Assembly: GCA_903813345.2 (NCBI GenBank)
Contig: CAIIXF020000006.1
Span: 15,690,348-15,754,347, forward strand
Source of the DNA: Owenia fusiformis
Lineage: Eukaryota > Annelida > Polychaeta > Sabellida > Oweniidae
DNA length: 64,000 nt
Direction: 5' to 3'
The notes beneath the pieces are model-generated. The model did not search any database. It was not told where the DNA came from and saw only the letters and a program-made list of their open reading frames with translations. Below, piece after piece: positions 48,401-58,800 of this stretch. A program made the translations under genes and the position numbers. The stretch's first letter is position 1, and the number at the start of each line of letters is the position of its first letter.

Positions 48401-48700
48401 AAGGTAATTATAAAGATTACGTATATTTCTATAGAGATCGGAAGGAAAAATAAAATAACCATTAAATAAATTTCAGAAAAATAATGATAATATTTCATTT
48501 TTGTCTTACTTTGGTAGAGACATGTCTAAAGACGAATCGCTCATCTCATCTGGTGGCATACAATTCTGAGGTATTTTCAACATTTTTCCTGATGGCCTAA
48601 CATCTGAATGTTGTGCATTATTGTCCTTTTTAGGGAGTCTCAACGTTGGCTCCCAGTCAGAATCAGAATCAAAATCTTCAGTGAATTTGATATTTGCCAT
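39427..48700 (-). CDS. RING-H2 E3 ubiquitin ligase with SUMO/ubiquitin-binding-like motifs
   Basis: Eleven coding exons, minus strand: 48510-48700, 47927-48270, 46482-47552, 43916-43986, 43252-43493, 42753-42907, 42271-42347, 41705-41863, 41015-41095, 40105-40326, 39427-39471. All join in frame to 885 residues. The RING-H2 finger spans residues 839-879 (C839, C842, C857, H859, H862, C865, C876, C879) and ends six residues before the C-terminus; VCMCEYE and LPCFHEFH resemble RNF38/RNF44-type RINGs, but the N-terminus does not. Before it come GLTTHQINLLP, an RGR-rich stretch (about 775-790) and a Met/Gly-rich stretch. The N-terminal half is acidic and Ser-rich, with SIM-like IKLVSDSDTDE (102-112) and IEIID (502-506), a basic RKRKKR (449-454), and DDETMARRLQ (550-559), like a ubiquitin-binding helix. 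A nuclear SUMO-aware ligase is an inference. Start: first ATG, 7 nt after an acceptor. Donor choice at 42271 is the weakest junction. Confidence 0.9.
40527..40790. repeat. Intronic repeat with multiple CTGTATTG/CAATACAG pairs
   Basis: At least four TTCTGTATTGG or CCAATACAGAA-type words alternate in orientation, with arms such as GGCACTCGACTTCGTCTCG. The segment would form several alternative hairpins. It lies in the intron between exons 41015-41095 and 40105-40326. Probably an old TIR element; boundaries uncertain. Confidence 0.5.
41608..41704. repeat. Intronic copy of the gene's own DSPH-coding repeat
   Basis: ATGTGGTGAGTCATGAT-type units occur here in tandem, ending at the donor of exon 41705-41863. 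The 19-mer ACTTCTATATGGTGAGTCA at 41608-41626 is identical to 46942-46960 in the third coding exon, where the same repeat on the minus strand encodes HDSPH/NDSPY units. Confidence 0.7.
44315..44596 (+). pseudogene. LINE ORF2 C-terminal fragment
   Basis: Reads HSAPLFKKYNILPVNQVYEF and continues through FVYRCIYQEPVYFKLYNDYF, a stop (44462-44464), then HNYPTRRSHDLHVRAYKTK and GPRIW. PLFK-x-x-x-I-L, the Asn/Tyr/Phe block, and the T-R-x-S-x-D-L then G-P-x-I-W order are typical of the extreme C-terminus of LINE ORF2 proteins. The in-frame stop and lack of the rest show a dead, 5'-truncated copy. Confidence 0.65.
44893..45945 (+). repeat. Second copy of the GCCATTTT-core tandem array element
   Basis: Starts like 17815: ACCAGAACAACGGCAATGCC and AGCGTAGCGAATCCCATCGA. 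It then has about five units with GGCCATTTTTCAAAATGGCC, GACAGTGTGCCATGCTTATA and ATATGAACAAAATCGCTC. It ends with GTGTACAAAATATGAACAAA, a GGACGGACGAACGGACGG tract and TTCGAACTTCGTTTGATGGG, the inverse of the opening GAATCCCATCGAAC. It lies inside the 44093-46238 element. Confidence 0.75.
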
Positions 48701-48708
48701 TTCAATAC

Positions 48709-49624
48709 TGAAACAGAAACATATATTTTGAGTGCATCCATGTGTTAGATATAGAACTTATCCCACTTCTAAGAGTACTATTTATCTTGTGCCAAGATCA
48801 TCCCTACATTCTGGTCTAACACGTATGTAATAGGGGTTACATTATATTAAAATATTGGAGAATTTTCCATGCCTTGCACAGTGCACTCTTAAATTAAAAT
48901 TGGTACCTCAATAAATTCCTGAGTATGTTAGGATTCTTTTACATTAATGTAGTTGAATCCCACATTCAATGATTTAGTTGGCAGAACAACGAAGTTTTGG
49001 TTTTTAAAAGCAGTTTTTTGTGTTATTTGACTTCTTCTAACCATCAAAATTCCTCCATCGATCTATTGGTACATTCAGGTTCTGCAGCACCAGACCGAGA
49101 TGTTATTATTGGGATTCCCCTTTCGCCATCTTGAAAAAAGGTGCAATCTTTCTCAATAAAATGAAAATTTCCTCATTCTGCTGATAAACCTATATGATTT
49201 GGGATTCAACTACATGTAAAAAGTAAAACCCTATTGTAGAGATGACTTGAAAAGTATGTGATCTTGAAAATGGGGTAGACAAGAAAACCCGGGCAAGAAA
49301 ATCCCTTTCTTAGCATTCAGCTCAATATACATTCTAATTTTTAATGCGATGTTAGGCTGTCATAATCATCATCAGATTCAAACTTGCATGCAGTGTCTCG
49401 GAATTGACACTGTGGCGGGCAGATGGGAAAAATAACCAAAGTTTGGTGAAAATAGTTCCTTTTTTCCTGATTGGCAGTATTACGTTTAACAACCCAGTGT
49501 CTGAATTGAAGCATAGTAATATTCAAGAGGTCCGAGCGGACATTATAAGTTCAGATCGTTAAGACAGATAACTCAAGTTCCTATAGTTAAGTCAGAATAA
49601 GTTAGTGATAGGACTTAGGCATAT
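48709..49624. other. Presumed 5' intron of the RING gene, no other feature
   Basis: No repeat or exon recognised. A phrase near 48900-49200 (ATAAATTCCTGAGTATGTTAGGATTCTTTTAC, split here by description only as CCTGAGTATGTTAGG and GATTCAACTACATG) resembles the arms of the foldback element at 51844-52387, so a diverged relative probably lies here. Confidence 0.4.
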
Positions 49625-50390
49625 ATACCGTATTCAGCGTAAAAAGCGTCCTGGGAGCTTTTGAAATTTAAATTCCCATTTTAACCCATTACAAAGAGCG
49701 CCCATGTATGAAAGAAGTAAAAAATCCCCGGGAATTTCATGTATGGGAATTCTTCTTGTCAAAAATGACTTATTTGCAACACCAAAACGAAAGTAACAGC
49801 ATCTTTAAACAATAATGATATGTATCGTTATTTAAGAGAATACGGTAAAGATCGCTAGAATAAAACTATATTGACAGTGGTTGAAGAACTCCCCAGCAGT
49901 GCCCCTCGAGGTGAAGGAATTGTATTCCGCGATTATTTTCAATTATTTTCAATTTTCCCTTATAGACTGTTAGATATTTATCTAAAGTTATGCCTTATTT
50001 TTTTAATTTGATGATAGATCATCATTTTTCATGTAAAAGTCGTGTAAAAGTTGAGGAATCTAAAAGAGAAACGGGAAAGTTCACGACCTTGACAAATGCT
50101 ATTTAGAAAAATGTTGAAACAAAACTCTGAAACGTGGACTTTTCCTTCATTCATGATTATGGACTATGATGTGGGAAGCACCCACTGATAGATATTTATC
50201 AGAAGGATGCATCAAATTACAAAATGCGTCACATTTTCTGCATTCTAGTGTAAGTGCTCTATTATCGCCCACTCTATTTCTTTGGAAATACTTGGTCATT
50301 CCTCGATATTTCTTGAGCTCTGTGAAGCGGGGTGGGCGCTTATTAGGGGTGGGCCCTTATTACGGCAATTATGGAAACCATACTTAACAA
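49625..50390. mobile_element. TIR element, fuller copy of the 3475 family
   Basis: TACCGTATTCAGCGTAAAAAGCG at the left faces GGCGCTTATTAGGGG and CTTATTACGGCAATTATGG at the right. These are imperfect inverted termini of a form often seen around GCGCTTATTA. About 765 bp, no transposase. The right half matches 3475-3890 and the left half 12050-12270. Confidence 0.6.
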
Positions 50391-51245
50391 TATAGTTTGT
50401 ATTACAATTGCTTACATGTAACATTGTAACTTTATATATTTGCATTGTACTAATGTATTATTTGCATATTCACATTTTTTCTAAAAACATAAAATATGGG
50501 TCTAGCCCTTCAAAATGGGGGCTTGCTTCATTTTCTTGGTCATACATTCATTTACATTTTATATTTTCATTTTTTTATTTTTCCAAAAAGCGAAAAAAAC
50601 TAAATAGAGTGCTCCTACCAAAACGGATTTGCGTATATACCCCTGCGACAGAGACTCTTATCTGATAGATAGAATGCACAAATAAAGCAAACGTTTTACT
50701 ATTATAGGCAGAAAGTTCTCTTAAATTGCGAAGTGATTTTACCTAAATTCTGTCATTGGCCCGCCATTTTTGCAGGGGTTGCAGTGAAACACAAACTCCA
50801 TGGAACAAAATGAAATCACCAGAAAAAAACATGGAACACATCGTACGCATGCGCATTGAAGTTCAAGTTAATCAGATTATTTGAATATTTTGCACACATG
50901 AATTATATGCTTCTTAGCACTTACCATTAAAAGTTAACCACAATAAACAAACCTGGTGGAGATTACCCTTACTTCCTTTTAGCAAAATTTAAATGTGAGC
51001 TCAAACTCGTGACAAATGCATTATGCACTCGCTGGTATGAAGCCTTGGAGACACTCATTTTGGTAAATATGATTTACGGTGCATGTGGTGTATACTTTTC
51101 TGCAGTTTGGGACATTTAATCTTAAATTCAAGAAAATATGCCAAACATTCAACTTAGTTGGGAACAAAAATAAATGACAGGTCGATTTTTGATCACCATT
51201 TCCTAATCATGGTCGTCTGAAAGCCCATAATTTTCAATATTGTCT

Positions 51246-51779
51246 AGCTATGAAAAATACATGCTGTCGCACATGTAATAAATTCTTACCTCAGTGTATT
51301 CAGTGCTCTATTTTCTCCATCCTAGTAAGTCCAAATATTGTGGAATTTGTGTCCATAATGACAAATAGGAACTTAAAAATTTGAAGTGGATAGTCACATG
51401 TTAATGCTGACTCTTCAAATGTTGAGGTGATTTTGGAGCCTGATTACGCCGCAAGGAGGATTGGCTCCAGAATGCAACATGACACATGTCAGCTTTCAAA
51501 ATGCCATTCCGCTATTTTGAAACCTGTCACGAGTAAATAAGGTTAACTGATGTTGCATTCTGGGAGTCAATCCTCCTTGGATCACAAACATGGTGATTCA
51601 TGAAAACATTTGTTCAATTTGGTAGGAATTTATTCATCATTTGCAGGTACGAAGCTTTGGATTCATTTATTATTATGCTACTTAAAGTGAACAGGAATTA
51701 TTTTTCTACTACTTGGGAGAGTTTGAGACTCGAAACTTAGAATTTAGCTCATTGTGACAACTTTTGATGGTGGAGGTTT
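51246..51779 (+). mobile_element. Inserted copy of the 22478-23012 family
   Basis: About 534 bp similar throughout to 22478-23012. It is bounded by ATTGTCT on both sides (51239-51245 and 51780-51786), consistent with a 7-8 bp target duplication. Comparison with the intact host at 29891-30127 confirms that this stretch is extra. It has no long open frame, so it is a non-autonomous element of unknown superfamily. Confidence 0.75.
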
Positions 51780-51843
51780 ATTGTCTCATATCCCTTATAA
51801 TTTGTATATTTTACATTTTGTATACTCATCCACTGATGTATGG

Positions 51844-52387
51844 TTATCCCGTTCCAAGACTATAGTCCTGTAACCAGCGCATTCTTTTGCCTGTACGATT
51901 ACAACTTGGGAGAATTATCTACACCCCTTACACTTAAGATACCTACTTCAATAGATTCCTGGGTATTTTAGCATTCTTTTCGTGTAGTTGAATCCACAAT
52001 TGTTTGGGTATATCGGTAGAATGGGAACATTTTTCTTTTTCATCGAGAGATATTCCGTCACTTTCCAAGATGGCGGTTGGATTTAAAAGGGGATTCCCCG
52101 TTTGACTGACCGTAAGTGGCTCGGACAACCAATAAATGGAAGAATTTGACGGTTTAAATAAGTTAAATATTACACGCAAATATTGCGATCAAAAACGAAA
52201 ATTTCTTTGTCCTGCCGATAAACCCAGACAATCGTGGATTCAACTACACGAAAAGAATGCTAAAATACCAAGGAATCTATTGAAATAGGTATCTTAAGTG
52301 TAAGAAGCGTAGAAAATTCTCCCATGTTGTAATCGTACAGGCAAAAGAATAAGACGTTCGCAGGACTATAGTCCTGGCACGGGATAA
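51844..52387. mobile_element. Foldback/hAT-like element with perfect TSD ATGTATGG
   Basis: Arms of about 170 bp start TTATCCCGTTCCAAGACTAT and are mirrored at the right by ATAGTCCTGGCACGGGATAA. Paired inner blocks include GCCTGTACGATTACAACTTG and GTGTAGTTGAATCCAC. The 8-bp flanks are identical (ATGTATGG, 51836-51843 and 52388-52395), and the intact host copy at 29891-30127 has this octamer once. The mid-section carries AAGATGGCGG. No transposase. Confidence 0.88.
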
Positions 52388-52481
52388 ATGTATGGCCTCT
52401 TGAAAATTCTCTTATTTTTAACATGGGAAATCCTCACTTCAGCAAATCCACCTGTCATTTATTACTGTATGTTCCAAACTG

Positions 52482-54721
52482 AATCAATTATTTTTCGTCA
52501 ACACCGTAATGTCGTCGCTATAGTCTCGGCCACAGTCCTTGCAGCTATAGAAATGTGCAGGCTCAATCACCAATGAACAAATTGCTCGGAGATTAAAAAT
52601 ATTGAGTTGGAACTCTGTGAGCCAATCCTCCTTGGGTGAGCCCAAATCATTTTTTGAACAAAATAAAAATCATTCATATTTTTCAAATAAAGGCTAATTC
52701 TTTCAAAATATGGCCCAGTAAATGATATCAAGTCAACTATTCGATCAAATACTATAATACATACCTCTTAGATATATTTGACTGTTCTATAGAAGCTTGA
52801 ACTGCTGTAATTTTGGATTATTCTGGAAAAAAATATTACACAAATCTAGAAAATTGGCCGGCCATATTGGATTTTGATCAGACCAATCAAAATCATTGCT
52901 ACAAAATATTATTTCGAGTGGCCAATCAGAAAAGTTTTAACAAACTTGTAATTTCCCGGTAATGAAAGAGTTCGGCGTTTCGAAGAAAAAAGAAGAGAAC
53001 ACCGATCTGAGTTCATTTTTCATTTTTGACTCTCTAAATTCCTATAATAGGTGTATGGTATGGTATGGTACTTTCGAGATGTATATCTGAATTGATTGCA
53101 GTCTTCTCGATATAGTGATAACGCGGCATTTCAAACGCATAGGCCTACAGAGCTACATTTTCTGTGCAGTTTTATCATCGTGTTTTTCAAATATGACCAA
53201 TGAGTCTTGATTTAGTGATATATCAAGAAGGACTCAAATAGCTGGATATAAAAATGTAGCTATATATTTATATGAGATATGGATTATGAAATGGACCGAT
53301 TATTTGAAATACTTCAATTGCCTAACTGTTGGCTCAATGTCAATCTTACTAAGACACGCCCCCTTACATTTACCTGGCAACAATCAACAAACTTCACATC
53401 CATGCATTTCATGTACAGTAACATGCAAATGGATTATACATAAATTCTGTTACTTGATGTTTCATAGATTCACATCGATTCTTTAAGAAGAGGGTCAGTC
53501 TTCTGACAGGAGAGGTAGGGACTACACAACCTCCAGGATCTGATACTAAACGTAAGTGATTCTTTGGACTAGATTAGATATTAGACAACAACAAATCAAG
53601 TTAATATTTTATGTTCATGAATAATTGATGACTTGACTGCTTCTGTATCAGATATTGATTGTCAAGTCTTGATCTTACACTTATCACTAGTGGTCAGTGG
53701 CCTTAGCCCTCTTTACCTGTATCCATTGACAACAGTCATAGCATTCACAACAATATATAAGTCAAGGTGCTTTGGCATAGTATACAGAAAGTCTGGATAT
53801 GTTTAAGTCACCATGACATTTAGAAATTTATAATGTTAGCAACATGACTAAAGGTCTGTTATATTTTGTGCATAAAATCTCTACCCTTCCCTAAACCAGC
53901 ATGTGATTTACCAGCTATAGGTGTTTATTGTTTAATGTTGGTAACATTTGGGTTTTATTCTATCGTCTACTTCATCTCCCCCCTGTTTGGGGGGGGGGGT
54001 GTTGCAAAGGCTTGGAGAAAGAATTTATATAGTATATAACAAAATTAATTGATTGACTATAAAAGATAAGATTCTTGAAAAATAAATTTAGTAAAGGTGT
54101 GTAGCCATGTACATGTACAAAATCCCAAGGGATTGGCTCACTAAAGGACCCCCCCCCCCTCTTTGGATACCCATGAACTGAAATTGCCATTTTACTGTAT
54201 ATCAATATGTCATGGTTTAGTCTCAGCGTCTGTAACAAATAACAGGTGGTGACATTTTGCATGTTAATGCCTTGTCGCAAGATTATCAGTGTTTTTATTA
54301 CTCGATACATGCTGGGGCCATGCCAACCTACCTTGCTTATGCTTTCAATAGTTTTGTAATATTGCTCCTTCTCCACATTCAATCATATGCCTCCATGCTA
54401 AAGGCATCACAAATAGAAATACTTGTACAATATAAAGTTGTAGCAGTTGTTATTTTTAAGGTTGTTTGATATCATAATAAAAGAGGACACATCGGCTATA
54501 TCCCAAATCTCCTGCAGGGGAACACTCAGCCACCAGCCAGGGAACATACCCTTGAACCATATACATAAATAATGATAGGGTTCCAGTATAATTGATTCAA
54601 GAATGATACATGAAATACAATATACACATTTAATTTTCTTGCTTAAGCCTTAAAGCCATTGTGACCCATCTTGATCCATCAAGGTTTTACATATTATGAC
54701 TGAAGGAATACTCTGGTTTAA
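52482..54721. other. Intergenic between RING and IF-like genes, no gene seen
   Basis: No coding exon recognised. A short GTATG repeat lies at about 53053-53070. 54228-54275 (AACAGGTGGTGACATTTTGC and ATGTTAATGCC) is the inverse of 42360-42415 in the RING gene, marking another dispersed repeat. Poly-G/poly-C tracts at 53988-53998 and 54150-54159 probably belong to worn TIR elements. Confidence 0.4.
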
Positions 54722-55776
54722 CAGTATGATTGTGACCCCCTCAACCACAATATGATTGTGACCCCCTCACCCACAGTATGATTGTGACCCCCTCACCCAC
54801 AATATGATTGTGACCCCCTCACCCACAGTATGATTGTGACCCCCTCAACCACAATATGATTGTGACCCCCTCACCCACAGTATGATTGTGACCCCCTCAC
54901 CGACAGTATGATTGTGACCCCCTCACCCACAACATGATTGTGACCCCCTCATCCAAAATATGATTGTGACCCCCTTACCCACAATATGATTGTGACCCCC
55001 TCATCCAAAATATGATTGTGACCCCCTCATCCACAATATGATTGTGACCCCTCATCCAAAATATGATTGTGACTCCCTCACCCACTATATGATTGTGACC
55101 CCCTCAACCACAATATGATTGTGACCCCCTCACCCACAATATGATTGTGACCCCCTCACCCACAGTATGATTTTGACCCCCTCACCCACAATATGATTGT
55201 GACCCCCTCTCCATAGTATGATTGTGACTCCCTCACCCACTATATGATTGTGACCCCCTCAACAACAATATGATTGTGACCCCCTCACCCACAATATGAT
55301 TGTGACCCCCTCACCCACAATATGATTGTGACCCCTCACCCACAGTATGATTGTGACCCCCTCACCCACAATATGATTGTGACCCCCTTGTCCAAAACAT
55401 GATTGTGACCCCCTCATCCAAAATATGATTGTGACCCCCTTACCCACAATATGATTGTGACCCCCTCATCCAAAATATGATTGTGACCCCCTCACCCACA
55501 ATATGATTGTGACCCCCTCATCCAAAATATGATTGTGACCCCCTCACCCACAGTATGATTTTGACCCCCTCACCCACAATATGATTGTGACCCACTCACT
55601 CATAGTATGATTGTGTCTCCCTCACCCTCAATATGATTGCAACCCCTTCACCCACAGTATGATTGTGACCCCCTCACCCACAGTATGATTTTGACTCCCT
55701 CACCCACTATATGATTGTGACCCCCTCAACCACAATATGATTGTGACCCCCTCACCCACAATATGATTGTGACCCC
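54722..55776 (+). repeat. 26-bp minisatellite, about 40 copies
   Basis: The unit is ATGATTGTGACCCCCTCACC plus CACAAT (26 bp), repeated about 40 times with frequent variants at a few positions (CCCACA/TCCAAA/AACCACA, AGT/AAT). Some units lack one C or have TTTTG for TTGTG. Because 26 is not a multiple of three, the translated strand cycles through three peptides every 78 bp. The 62-codon open frame on the minus strand here is a by-product. Confidence 0.95.
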
Positions 55777-56375
55777 GGGCCCCCTCTCTCCCTCACCCAC
55801 ACATCTCACCCCACAAGTAGGTAGATATAGTGATGGTCCAGTGACTTGCTGCAAAACTAATTATATAACTCACTTGTTGATCATAAAGAAAAACTTCATT
55901 TTCAGACATATCAAATTGTTACTTTTTCATTCTTTTAACTTTTTCTTTATAAGTGAGTGCAAAATTCTGTAAAAAAAACATTTTAAGTGTGTGCAAGATT
56001 CAACTTTTAACTACAATTTCTTACAAATGATGCCTGGCCATTTTCTTGAAATGATGAAATATTCCTTTTACCAAGTATAATGTTATTAACCACATATCCC
56101 AAGACTTGATACAATTATTCAAGATTAATTTTGTATTTCATTTAAAGATGGCATTCTAATAAGATCAAAATGATTATATCTTCTAAACACCTTGTTATTT
56201 GAGTTTGAGCAATTTCAATCCACAACCAGTTCTTCCAATGTTTACTAAATACTTGAACTGAGCTTGTACCAATATTTATTTTCAACTTCCCTGAAATCTT
56301 GTTCCTACCACTCATGCTTGTATGCCTTAGGCTTATGCAGTAGCCAAGAATTTGAGCAAAAGTTATGTGCCCAAG
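55777..56375. other. Intergenic, no gene seen
   Basis: No exon, TIR pair or tandem repeat recognised between the minisatellite and the hAT-like MITE. Confidence 0.4.
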
Positions 56376-56754
56376 TACCCTGCGCGCAGAGTCTAGTTAA
56401 ACTACACTCTGCCTAGTAGAGACCATATTACAGTTAAGTAGCCCCGCCCCCACGGCGGGTACCGGTGACAGTTTGGGTGATAAATCACTTCTGACCTACG
56501 CGCTGACATTTCTTCCACCAATCAGCGAGCTCGAAGAAACACACGCCAAATGCGTTCTAATTAAATATGCGCATGTCATTGGTCAATTCCGGGCTCAACG
56601 ATGACGTCAGAAGAAATGACCATATATAGAACGTCGGTCAAATTTGGCCGACGAACACTGATTGGCGCGGTGAGTTCACAGGTTTATTTTAGTTTGAAAG
56701 AGTGAAGACGAAGCTCTCTTTTAAGAAGTGAAGTCAAACGAATGCAAAGGGTAG
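56376..56754 (+). mobile_element. hAT-like MITE, copy 2, TSD TGCCCAAG
   Basis: Opens TACCCTGCGCGCAGAGTCTA, closes ATGCAAAGGGTAG, with identical 8-bp flanks TGCCCAAG (56368-56375 and 56755-56762). It is the GC-richer and better preserved copy of 13405-13754. It keeps ACCAATCAGCG, ATTGGCGCGG, a full TGACGTCA cyclic-AMP-response-type site and ACCATATATAGAA, a CArG/TATA-like sequence. Confidence 0.88.
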
Positions 56755-56762
56755 TGCCCAAG

Positions 56763-57933
56763 AATCCAATATTTCTGATTATCAATATTTTGCCAATTAT
56801 GTAAACTCTAGGAACTGCTGAATAGCTATAGATATAATGATAATGAAAAGACTAACAAGTTAGGTTTTCATAAATGCTGCCTTTTAGTTTCAACATCTTT
56901 TGAAATGCACTAAACAACCAAATAAGAAAATACAAATGGCAACATTTGAAAAACACAAAGCAAACTCCTACAAACCAGACATCAAAAGTCGATTAAGAGA
57001 ACAATTCATAGGATATTGATATAAGGTAGTGAAAATCAGCGTTGTCCAAAGCATGTAAGAGTTGTGTTTATCTTACTTTATTATGTATACAACGACTATT
57101 ACATCAAAGATCATATATAGTGTAAATAATAACCCTTACATTATTCATTTGTGCCGTCTTGTCTTGTCATTTGTATTAAACTCAAAAAAGATCTCATTTT
57201 CTTAAATTAAATTATTTCTGAATATCTAGGTCTTATAAGTTGCGAGAGTTTATAATATTTCCTTCTTTTTTCATAAGTTTTATTGATTTGATAATTTTGG
57301 CCTAAAATTCCTGTAAGGGGATTGAGACAACAGCGGCGATTAGGGTCATGCTATATACATAGAAACGGGAAAGTTCGCTTTGTATTCTCGTAGACCTTTA
57401 CAGACCTAGTCCTTGGCAGATGTTCACTTGCATAGACTATTCTATGTTATGTTTAAAGATTTCAATCGACAAAATGTTTCAAAACCATCGTGAAAAGATT
57501 AAAATAATATTTAAATAAATTGATGGATTGAAATCATATTTGCTTAAATATAGGAATGGAGATTAGTTTTTTGCAATTTCTAAAAAATGAGATTGAGCAT
57601 TGAAGTCTGGATAACATCACATGTTGGACGGATTTACAGGAAGATCTGATCAATGAGGAAAGAGAATATTGTGCAATATCCTGAATCTAATATTATGAAA
57701 AGTTCATCAATATAAATAGCTCATTACTGTGATGTATTACATAGAGAAGATATCATTTAGAACAATGCCATTTAACTACAGTCGAGTTTCATTTGCTAAT
57801 AGGATATAAAACAAGATAGCTTGATCGCGTGTCAATAAATTGTAAAACAATTTTCTGAACAGATTTATCGGGAAACTTGATGATGAAAGTCTCGAACAGT
57901 ATTGAAGCATTGGAATTGAAGAAATCAGTAAGG
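56763..57933. other. Intergenic, no gene seen
   Basis: No coding exon or clear repeat recognised. Upstream exons of the IF-like gene could be hidden here, but none could be identified by sequence alone. Confidence 0.35.
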
Positions 57934-58800
57934 TATAAGTATTGAGTAATTATGATCATAAGTGTTGAGTTTTGTAAGTATTGAGTATACTGTTATAAGT
58001 GCCAGTAGTTATGAGTGTAAGTATTGAGTGAATATGAATATAAGTATTAAGTAATCATTAGTATTAGTATAAGTATTGAGTAATTTTGAGTATGTAAGTA
58101 TTGAGTAATTATAATTATTACAAGATTTGAGTTATTATCACTTTAAGTATTGAGTTACTAGTGGGATGCAAACTCACACCTTATGAAGTTACTTATAATG
58201 ATCATCAAAATAGATAATTTGCTCACTTATATTTACACATATAAGTCTAAATGAAAACACTAATCAGTGATCTCCCTAGCATTAAAGCAAGTGGGCGCAG
58301 CACCCACCTGAGATTTCGAAAATAGGCTTGCACCCACATGAAAATCTATTTGCACCCACATGAAAATGAAAAAATCATGAAAAATGGGCATGTTTTGACC
58401 AATTTTGGTCTGAATTGTGAAAATGAGAATTTTGCACCCACTTGAGAAAAGATCCTGTGGAGATCACTGCTAATGTAAAGGTTTTCATAAGAATTTCCAA
58501 AATATTTTTTCTCTTTTGTTTCAAGAATCATTATAAGTAAGTTAGTCATGTGTGAGCTTGCAAAGAAGATACTATTTTAGTACAACATTGGTTCTTTTTA
58601 GCATAAATATTGAGTTATGATGAGTACAGATATTGTTATTAAGAGTCTTCATTTTGAGTAGTAGTAAGAATAAATTGTTGAGTTATTATGAGTAGAAGTT
58701 TGAGTATATTTATTGAGTTGTTATGAGTAAAAGCTTGAGCAATTGAGTTTATAAATATTGAGCAATTATGAGTATAAATATTGAGTACCTGTGAAACATA
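57934..58800 (+). repeat. Degenerate TAAGTATTGAGT minisatellite, in two blocks
   Basis: Irregular repeats of about 17-24 bp built on TAAGTATTGAGTAATTATGAG occupy 57934-58156 and, more diverged, 58603-58800. Between them lie a TIR element (58265-58469) and unrelated sequence. The array probably once extended further. Confidence 0.65.
58265..58469. mobile_element. Small TIR element with 5-bp TSD CTAAT
   Basis: CAGTGATCTCC at the left mirrors GGAGATCACTG at the right. CTAAT lies directly outside both ends (58260-58264 and 58470-58474). The 205-bp body contains three GCACCCAC words and is related to 27235-27436. Non-coding. Confidence 0.75.

Larger units (their letters stand above)
48701..50850 (-). 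promoter_or_regulatory. Candidate 5' UTR and promoter of the RING gene
   Basis: TTTCTGTTTCAG ends at 48708, so the first coding exon begins 7 nt before the ATG and a non-coding exon must lie upstream. A candidate ends at 50743 with the donor TTTAG|GTAAAA. Just upstream of it on the minus strand are AAAATGGCGGG (YY1-like) and GGCCAATG (CCAAT-like), and at about 50848-50858 the ACGCATGCGCATT palindrome (NRF1-like). These motifs often mark TATA-less housekeeping promoters. The link is inferred. Confidence 0.4.
51155..52481. mobile_element. Composite: 29891-family MITE split by two insertions
   Basis: The left part AGTTGGGAACAAAAATAAAT to ATATTGTCT (51245) matches the reverse complement of 29891-30127. 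The match resumes at CATATCCCTTATAATTTGTA (51787) to GATGTATGG (51843), and again from ATGTATGGCCTCTTGAAAAT (52388) to TTCCAAACTG (52481). The two gaps are exactly filled by the elements at 51246-51779 and 51844-52387. The host element is therefore the oldest of the three. Confidence 0.85.

Noticed and set aside
55259-55447. Minus-strand open frame over the 26-bp minisatellite
   Set aside because: Only a by-product of the repeat; the peptide cycles with the 26-bp period and has no start context.
54722-55776. CRISPR-like array
   Set aside because: Units are contiguous with no unique spacers, and the genome is eukaryotic.
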